Positions 58,439 to 64,000 of a stretch of DNA of 64,000 nucleotides are shown here, piece after piece (within the stretch, counting starts at the first letter, position 1; each line of letters begins with the position of its first letter). The notes under the pieces are model-generated. The model ran no database searches. It saw only the letters and a list, made by a program, of their open reading frames with translations, and was not told the origin of the DNA. Made by a program: the position numbers and the translations under genes. This stretch comes from UBA10649 sp965278965 (GTDB taxonomy: Bacteria > Actinomycetota > Actinomycetes > S36-B12): contig OZ257127.1 of the NCBI GenBank assembly GCA_965278965.1, positions 1-64,000 on the forward strand. Direction: 5' to 3'.

Positions 58439-59414
58439 CGAGAGCCAGCTCCTTCCGGTCGCCGAAGATGCCTTGCGGTCTGAAGATCATCAGGAGCATC
58501 AGGCCGAGGCCGACGAGGATGAAGCGAATGGGGCCGACGTCGGTGGGCTGCAGGAAGTCGATCCAGCCCGCCTTGATCATCTGGTTGAGGAACTCCCCGA
58601 CGAAGACGAGAAGGAACCAGAAGATGATCGCGCCGGCGATCGGGCCGAAGACGCGGGCGGCCCCGCCGAGCAGCACGATCGTGTAGGCGAAGAACGTGAC
58701 GTCGGGGACGAAGTTGTCCGGCTGCACGGACTGCTTCGCCACGGCCCAGACGATGCCGCCCATCGCGCCGAGCATGCCGCCGAGGACGAGGGCCTGCATC
58801 TTGTACCAGTACGTGTTCTTGCCGAGCGACACCACAGCGTGCTCGTCCTCGCGGATGCCGCGGATGACGCGGCCCCACGGGCTGCGCACGAGCAGCCACA
58901 CGCCCAGGGTCAGGACGGCGACGAGGACCCAGCCCACGGTCGCGACCCACAGGTCCTGCCGGGTGAAGGCCAGGAACGGCAGGCTGATGTCCTGCGGGAA
59001 CGGGTTGAGGTCGTGGAACTCCTGGCCCATCTTCCCGTTGATGCCGTTGACGCCGCCGAAGGTGTCACGCAGGGCGATGGAGCGGACGACGAGCCGGATG
59101 ATCTCGCTGGCGGCGATCGTGACGATCGCGAGGTAGTCCGCACGTAGTCGGAGGGTGGGGATGCCGAGGATGAGCGCGAGGACGACCGAGCCGAGCAGGC
59201 TGACCAGGATCGCCAGCCACAGGTTCAGCCCCATCGTCACGACGATGACGCCGACGCCATAGGCGCCCACCGCGACGAACGCGACCTGGCCGAAGTTGAG
59301 CAGGCCGGTGTAGCCGAACTGCATGTTCACGCCCATGGCGGCCAGGCAGTAGATGATCGCGGTGACGCCGATGGCCTGGGTGACGGCCTGGCTGAACACG
59401 AACGAGAGGTCCAT
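58428..59414 (-). CDS. livM: Branched-chain amino acid ABC transporter permease LivM
   Basis: 328 residues, about eight TM helices. Family blocks: NMQFGYTGLLNFGQVAFVAVGAYG, LGIPTLRLRADYLAIVTIAASEIIR and the EAA-like loop SPWGRVIRGIREDEHAVVSLGKNTYWYKMQALVLGG. ATG 3 nt after the livH stop. Confidence 0.94.
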   Translation of the reverse strand: MDLSFVFSQAVTQAIGVTAIIYCLAAMGVNMQFGYTGLLNFGQVAFVAVGAYGVGVIVVTMGLNLWLAILVSLLGSVVLALILGIPTLRLRADYLAIVTIAASEIIRLVVRSIALRDTFGGVNGINGKMGQEFHDLNPFPQDISLPFLAFTRQDLWVATVGWVLVAVLTLGVWLLVRSPWGRVIRGIREDEHAVVSLGKNTYWYKMQALVLGGMLGAMGGIVWAVAKQSVQPDNFVPDVTFFAYTIVLLGGAARVFGPIAGAIIFWFLLVFVGEFLNQMIKAGWIDFLQPTDVGPIRFILVGLGLMLLMIFRPQGIFGDRKELALDGR

Positions 59415-59417
59415 CGG

Positions 59418-60695
59418 CTATCCCACCCTCTCGCGTCGACCGAGGATGCCCTGCGGGCGGACCAGCAGGATGACGATCATGAGGAACAGCGCGCCGACCG
59501 TCTTCATCTCTGTCGGGATGAAGAGCGTGGAGAGCTGGATGAACAGGCCGACGACGAGTGCGCCGACCAGTGCGCCGTAGATGGTGCCGAGGCCGCCGAG
59601 CGTGACGGCCGCGAACATCACCAGCAGCAGGCGCTGGCCCATGTTCCAGGAGACATCCTGCGTGAGTCCGAGGTAGATGCCGGCGACCGCCGCCAGGCCG
59701 GCCCCGAGCGTCCACACCACCGAGATGACGCGCTCGACGTCGATACCGGTTGCAGACGCGAGTGCCGGGTTGTCGGACACCGCGCGGGTGGCCTTGCCGA
59801 TGCGGGACCGCTGCAGCCACAGAACGGTCGCCGTCAGCAGGATGATCGCGACGACCGCCAGGATGATCGCCTTGGGCGTGATGCTGACGGAGCCGATCGT
59901 CAGGCCTGCCTGGCCGGCGAACTGCTCGTAGCTGCGCGGGGACCCCTTGAACAGCAGCAGCATCGTGTACCGCAGCGTGATCGCCAGGCCGATCGTGATG
60001 ACCATGCTCGCGATGAGCCCGGTGCGGCGACGGCGCAGCGGGCGCCACAGGATCCGGTTCTGACCCCAGCCCCACAGGACTGCGCTGATGACGACGGCGA
60101 TCGGCGCGGCAATGATGATGTTGAGGCCGAGCTCGTTCAGGACGATGGCGGTGAACGCGCCGAGGGTGAGCAGCTCGCCGTGCGAGAAGTTGGTCAGTCC
60201 GGTGGTGCCGAAGATGAGGTTCAGGCCGACAGCGCCGAGCGCGATGAGGATGCCCAGCAGCAGGCCGTCGACGACGAGCTGGGGGATCTGGCTGGTGCCG
60301 GTCCCGTCGGTGGCCGTTCCGGAGTTCGTCTCACCGCCGGCGCCGAGGTTGAACAGGATCCGTTTCGTCCCGGACAGGACGTTGACCGTGCGCGTGGCCT
60401 CGTCGGGGTTGGCTAGCGAGACCCCGTCCGGCAGAGTCGACTCGTCGATGGCAACGGTGTAGGTGCCGGCCTTCGGGATCGTCACCGAGAAGGTGCCGTC
60501 TGCCCCGGACGTGGCGGCCTGGCTGAAGCTGTCGGCGCTGACTGTGACGACGACGCCGGCGACGGGCTTGCCGTCCGGGGTCTTCAGCGTGCCCGTGATG
60601 GCTGTGTCCGCTGCTTGGGCGCCGGGCGCGAACAGGGCGCTGAGGGCGATCAGCAGAGCGGCCAGGAGCCCGAGGCCCGTCAGGCGCTGCCGCAT
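59418..60695 (-). CDS. livH: LivH permease fused to a secreted carboxypeptidase-regulatory-like domain
   Basis: 425 residues, against the usual ~290-310. A signal peptide (1-28, APGAQAAD) is followed by a beta-sandwich domain (about 33-118; ITGTLKTPDGKPVAGVVVTVSA, GTFSVTIPKAGTYTVAID) of CarboxypepD_reg type. A Gly/Thr linker leads to a complete LivH permease (from about 138; GLNLIFGTTGLTNFSHGELLTLGAF; LQRSRIGKATRAVSDNPALASATGIDVERV). The extra domain would sit outside the membrane, close to the binding proteins. GAGGAGAGGG precedes the ATG. Confidence 0.93.
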   Translation of the reverse strand: MRQRLTGLGLLAALLIALSALFAPGAQAADTAITGTLKTPDGKPVAGVVVTVSADSFSQAATSGADGTFSVTIPKAGTYTVAIDESTLPDGVSLANPDEATRTVNVLSGTKRILFNLGAGGETNSGTATDGTGTSQIPQLVVDGLLLGILIALGAVGLNLIFGTTGLTNFSHGELLTLGAFTAIVLNELGLNIIIAAPIAVVISAVLWGWGQNRILWRPLRRRRTGLIASMVITIGLAITLRYTMLLLFKGSPRSYEQFAGQAGLTIGSVSITPKAIILAVVAIILLTATVLWLQRSRIGKATRAVSDNPALASATGIDVERVISVVWTLGAGLAAVAGIYLGLTQDVSWNMGQRLLLVMFAAVTLGGLGTIYGALVGALVVGLFIQLSTLFIPTEMKTVGALFLMIVILLVRPQGILGRRERVG

Positions 60696-60748
60696 CCGGT
60701 CCCTCTCCTCCTACGCCGCCGGCCCGTCGCCCGCCTCGCGTTCGCGGC

Positions 60749-60754
60749 AGCATA
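60749..60754 (-). promoter_or_regulatory. -10 element for livHMGF
   Basis: TATGCT on the minus strand, 53 nt before the livH ATG in the 102-nt gap. No good -35. Confidence 0.45.
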
Positions 60755-60797
60755 GCCACGAAAACGACGGCATTGCGTCGGTTGCGTAAACGCCAGG

Positions 60798-61199
60798 CTA
60801 CGCCGACCGGATGAGGCAGGTGAGCCTTCCGGTGCAGACCGCGCGACCCTCGCCGTCGGTGATCTTGACCTCGTAGGAAGTGATAGTCCGGCCGAGCGAC
60901 AGGGGTTCGGCGACGGCCGTCACGACACCCTCACGGACCCCGCGATGGTGGGTGCACGAGATGTCGAGGCCGACGACCGCCTTGCCGGGACCGGCGTGCA
61001 CGGCGGCGCCGATCGACCCGGCGGTCTCCACGAGGACCGCGCTGGCGCCGCCGTGGAGCAGCCCGAAGGGCTGCGTGTTGCCCGCGACCGGCATCGTCAT
61101 GACGACCCGCTGCGGCGAGACCTCGACAATCGTGATCCCCATGGTGGCGGCCAGGTCGCCCACCGGGACGAGCTCCGGCGGCACAGCATCGGATGTCAT
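60798..61199 (-). CDS. PaaI-family hotdog thioesterase
   Basis: 133 residues. Acyl-CoA thioesterase of the 4HBT/PaaI group: FGLLHGGASAVLVETAGSIGA (catalytic-loop motif HGG) and LDISCTHHRGVREGVVTA. Substrate unknown. ATG is 22 bp from the divergent polA GTG; transcript is probably leaderless. This thioesterase-polA pair is common in actinobacteria. Confidence 0.9.
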   Translation of the reverse strand: MTSDAVPPELVPVGDLAATMGITIVEVSPQRVVMTMPVAGNTQPFGLLHGGASAVLVETAGSIGAAVHAGPGKAVVGLDISCTHHRGVREGVVTAVAEPLSLGRTITSYEVKITDGEGRAVCTGRLTCLIRSA

Positions 61200-61205
61200 G
61201 GGCCG

Positions 61206-61215
61206 AGCATAGGAT
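61206..61215. promoter_or_regulatory. Overlapping divergent -10 elements for polA and the thioesterase
   Basis: TAGGAT on the plus strand (61210-61215) ends 6 nt before the polA GTG. TATGCT on the minus strand (61206-61211) ends 6 nt before the thioesterase ATG. The two share the central TA base pairs, giving a bidirectional leaderless promoter in a 22-bp gap. Confidence 0.65.
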
Positions 61216-61221
61216 CGCCGC

Positions 61222-63900
61222 GTGCCTGGCCCCCGTCTTCTCCTGCTCGACGGGCACTCGCTCGCGTACCGGGCGTTCTACGCGTTGCCCGTCGAGAACT
61301 TCTCGACCACGACGGGTCAGTCGACCAACGCGGTCTTCGGCTTCACCTCGATGCTCATCAACGTGCTGCGCGACGAACGGCCCACACACGTCGTGGTCGC
61401 GTTCGACGTCTCGCGTCGGTCCTTCCGCACCGAGGAGTACCCGGAGTACAAGGCGACGCGCTCCACCTCGCCGGCGGAGTTCGCGGGCCAGGTCGAGCTC
61501 ATCAAGCAGGTCCTCGCCACCCTCGGCATACCGACCGTCGCCGTGGAGGGGTACGAGGCCGACGACGTCATCGCCACGGCGGTCCGGCGCAGCGGTCTCG
61601 ACGGGGGCACCGAGGACGGCCCGATGGAGGTCGAGATCGTCACGGGCGACCGCGACGCCTTCCAGCTCGTCAGCGACCGCGTCACCGTTCTCTACCCGCG
61701 CAAGGGCGTCAGCGACCTCGCCCGGATGACCCCGACGGCCGTCGAGGAGAAGTACGGGCTCACGCCCGAGCAGTACCCGGACTTCGCCGCACTGCGCGGC
61801 GACCCGAGCGACAACCTCCCGGGGATCCCCGGGGTGGGGGAGAAGACCGCGGCGAAGTGGATCCGTGAGTACGGCTCCCTCGCCGCCCTGGTCGACCGCG
61901 TCGACGAGGTGGGCGGCAAGACCGGGGACGCTCTGCGCGCGGCCCTCCCGCAGGTGCTCGTCAACCGCCGCCTGACGGCCCTCGACGCCGAGGTCCCGGT
62001 CGAGATCGACCTCACGGCGGCGGCGCTGGAGCCGTGGGACCGGGCTGAGGTCGACCAGCTCTTCGACACCCTCCAGTTCCGTGCGCTGCGCGAACGGCTC
62101 GACGCCGTGCGCCCCGGGCACGAGGACGACGCCGAGGCGCCTGCTGAGGCGGACACCGACGTGCCCCTCGTCGAGCTCGCCCCGGCGCAGGTCGCGGACT
62201 GGCTCGCGTCGTCAGCGGGCGTCGCGGCGGTCGCGCTGCGCACGACCTGGGGACGCGGGCGCGCGGTCGTCGACCAGGCGGCGGTCCTGGACGACCGAGG
62301 CGTTGCGGGCCTGGTCGACGGGAGCGACCCGGTCGCCGCCGCGGCGCTGCTCGAGTGGCTCGCCGACCCGGCGGCGGCCAAGACGGTCCACGACGCGAAG
62401 CCGGTCGCGCTGGCGGTGGCCACGGCCGGTCACGCCCTGTCCGGCCTGGTCTGCGACACCGCGCTCGCGGCGTACCTCGACTCGCCCGGTCAGCGCAGCT
62501 TCGCCCTGAACGACGTCGCGCAGCGGGTTCTCGGCGTGTCCGTCGCCCAGCCGGCGCCGACCGACCAGCTCGCCCTCGACACCGGCGACGACGCGGCGCC
62601 TGCGCTGGCCACCGAGGCCGCGGTCGTCCGCGACCTGACCGCGACCCTCCTGCCGCGCCTGGCAGAGCGCGACCTCCTGCCGCTGCTGACCGACGTCGAA
62701 CTGCCGCTGGTCACCGTTCTGGCGGCGATGGAGCACAGCGGCATCGCCGTCGACGTCCCGGGCCTGCAGGACCTGTCATCGGAGTTCGGTGCCGATATGC
62801 GGGCGGCGGAGGAGAGCGCGCAGCAGCGTGTCGGACGGCCGTTCAACCTCGGCTCGCCCAAGCAGCTGCAGGAGATCCTGTTCGACCAGATGAACCTGCC
62901 GAAGACGAAGAAGATCAAGACAGGGTTCACCACCGACGCCGAGTCTCTGCAGTGGCTGTACGAACAGACGAACGAGCCGGTCCTCGCCGACCTGCTCGCC
63001 TGGCGCGACCGGTCCAAGCTGCGGCAGACCGTCGACGGGCTGCTGCCGCTCGCGGACGCCGACGGCCGCATCCACACGACCTTCTACCAGACGGTTGCGG
63101 CGACCGGGCGGCTGTCGAGCGCCGACCCGAACTTGCAGAACATCCCGATCCGCACCGACGCCGGGCGTCGGATCCGGGGCTGCTTCGTCGTCGGCGGCGG
63201 CTTCGAGTCGCTGATGACCGCTGACTACAGCCAGATCGAGATGCGGATCATGGCCCACCTGTCGGCGGACGCCGGGTTGATCGAGGCGTTCCGCAGCGGA
63301 GAGGACCTGCACACGACGGTCGCCAGTCGGGTCTTCTCCGTGGACGCGGCCGACGTCGACGCCGAGATGCGCCGGCGGATCAAGGCCATGTCGTACGGCC
63401 TCGCCTACGGGCTGTCGGCCTTCGGGCTGTCGCAGCAGCTCGGGATCAGCCCGGACGAGGCCCGGGGCCTCATGGAGGAGTACTTCGGCCGGTTCGGTGG
63501 GGTGCGCGACTACCTCGGCGAGGTCGTCGAGCGCGCGCGGATGGACGGCTACACCGCGACGATGCTCGGCCGCCGCCGCTACCTGCCCGATCTGACCAGC
63601 GACAACCGCCAGCGGCGGGAGATGGCCGAGCGGATGGCCCTCAACGCACCGATCCAGGGGACGGCGGCGGACATCGTCAAGGTCGCGATGCTTCGGCTGC
63701 AGTCGGGCCTGGCCGCCGCCGGTATGGCCAGTCGCATGCTGCTGCAGGTTCACGACGAGCTCGTCCTCGAGGTGGCGCCGGGGGAGCGGGACTCCCTGGA
63801 GGCGCTTGTGCGCGACGCGATGGGCTCCGCGGTCGAGCTCGCGGTGCCCCTGGACGTGTCGGTCGGGGTGGGCGCCAGCTGGCAGGACGCCGCGCACTGA
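61222..63900 (+). CDS. polA: DNA polymerase I
   Basis: 892 residues. Domains: 5'-3' exonuclease (LLLDGHSLAYRAFYAL, YEADDVIATA, GDPSDNLPGIPGVGEKTAAK), a 3'-5' exonuclease-like domain without the DxE metal ligands (VALRTTWGRG in place of the DTET-type motif), and polymerase with motif A DYSQIEMRIMAHLS, motif B RRIKAMSYGLAYG and motif C LQVHDELVLEV. No proofreading is expected. Tyr occupies the E. coli Phe762 position, as in mycobacterial Pol I. Functions in repair and Okazaki-fragment maturation. The 100 nt after it hold no recognisable feature. Confidence 0.97.
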   Translation: MPGPRLLLLDGHSLAYRAFYALPVENFSTTTGQSTNAVFGFTSMLINVLRDERPTHVVVAFDVSRRSFRTEEYPEYKATRSTSPAEFAGQVELIKQVLATLGIPTVAVEGYEADDVIATAVRRSGLDGGTEDGPMEVEIVTGDRDAFQLVSDRVTVLYPRKGVSDLARMTPTAVEEKYGLTPEQYPDFAALRGDPSDNLPGIPGVGEKTAAKWIREYGSLAALVDRVDEVGGKTGDALRAALPQVLVNRRLTALDAEVPVEIDLTAAALEPWDRAEVDQLFDTLQFRALRERLDAVRPGHEDDAEAPAEADTDVPLVELAPAQVADWLASSAGVAAVALRTTWGRGRAVVDQAAVLDDRGVAGLVDGSDPVAAAALLEWLADPAAAKTVHDAKPVALAVATAGHALSGLVCDTALAAYLDSPGQRSFALNDVAQRVLGVSVAQPAPTDQLALDTGDDAAPALATEAAVVRDLTATLLPRLAERDLLPLLTDVELPLVTVLAAMEHSGIAVDVPGLQDLSSEFGADMRAAEESAQQRVGRPFNLGSPKQLQEILFDQMNLPKTKKIKTGFTTDAESLQWLYEQTNEPVLADLLAWRDRSKLRQTVDGLLPLADADGRIHTTFYQTVAATGRLSSADPNLQNIPIRTDAGRRIRGCFVVGGGFESLMTADYSQIEMRIMAHLSADAGLIEAFRSGEDLHTTVASRVFSVDAADVDAEMRRRIKAMSYGLAYGLSAFGLSQQLGISPDEARGLMEEYFGRFGGVRDYLGEVVERARMDGYTATMLGRRRYLPDLTSDNRQRREMAERMALNAPIQGTAADIVKVAMLRLQSGLAAAGMASRMLLQVHDELVLEVAPGERDSLEALVRDAMGSAVELAVPLDVSVGVGASWQDAAH

Positions 63901-64000
63901 CGGCATGTCCTCGCGATCGGACCGGACGGAACCCGACGTAGCGCCCAGATCGGACGTAACCGGATGAACCGGTCGGATTCGCACCGGTCGGTCCAGGCGG

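Overview
This window is high-GC DNA from an actinobacterium (Actinomycetota). The signs are the phosphatidylinositol-mannoside genes (pgsA, a PatA-like acyltransferase, pimA), a WS/DGAT acyltransferase, an ANTAR response regulator, a LexA box of the CGAAC-N4-GTTCG type, and many leaderless promoters (TANNNT about 7 nt before the start codon). The genus cannot be fixed from the sequence. A member of Micrococcales or Propionibacteriales would fit.

Layout: 1-3059 is the end of a kdp operon (truncated kdpD, then kdpE). 3067-5223 is a divergent EF-G paralogue. 5378-8656 is the PIM-lipid operon. 8751-14698 runs pdxS, pdxT, yebC, a WS/DGAT gene and the SOS-controlled ruvCAB. 14786-20949 is yajC, secD, secF, apt and the bifunctional rel. 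21027-30152 holds DUF349, cyclophilin, MBL hydrolase, hisS, aspS, a GNAT protein, a secreted SnoaL-like protein, rarA and a DUF6167-like protein. 30155-40644 is one long co-oriented block: alaS, ruvX, mltG, aroE, aroC, aroK, aroB, aroQ, pepQ, efp and nusB. These regions are conserved housekeeping DNA with heavy 4-nt start/stop overlaps.

41905-51761 is a 9.9 kb mobile element in the 3' end of a tRNA-Leu(CAA) gene, bounded by 28-bp direct repeats. It carries a tyrosine integrase, several small HTH/excisionase-like proteins, a replication-type winged-helix protein with iteron-like repeats inside its gene, an HNH nuclease, a zinc-finger protein, and an HK97-type capsid, prohead protease and two possible head-completion proteins. 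It shows no portal, large terminase, tail or lysis gene. It therefore looks like a phage satellite or a phiRv1/phiRv2-like prophage element, and it carries a compositionally distinct two-TM membrane protein as possible cargo.

51867-60695 is a branched-chain amino acid (Liv-type) ABC system behind an ANTAR regulator. It has a canonical LivK, LivFGM, a LivH with a secreted carboxypeptidase-regulatory-like N-terminal domain, and a second binding protein whose two halves appear in swapped order (a circular permutation). An AbiEi-DUF559 gene sits inside this cluster, flanked by two members of a new-looking palindromic intergenic repeat family; a third member lies after rel. 60798-63900 is a PaaI-type thioesterase and polA, which diverge from a 22-bp region with overlapping -10 elements.
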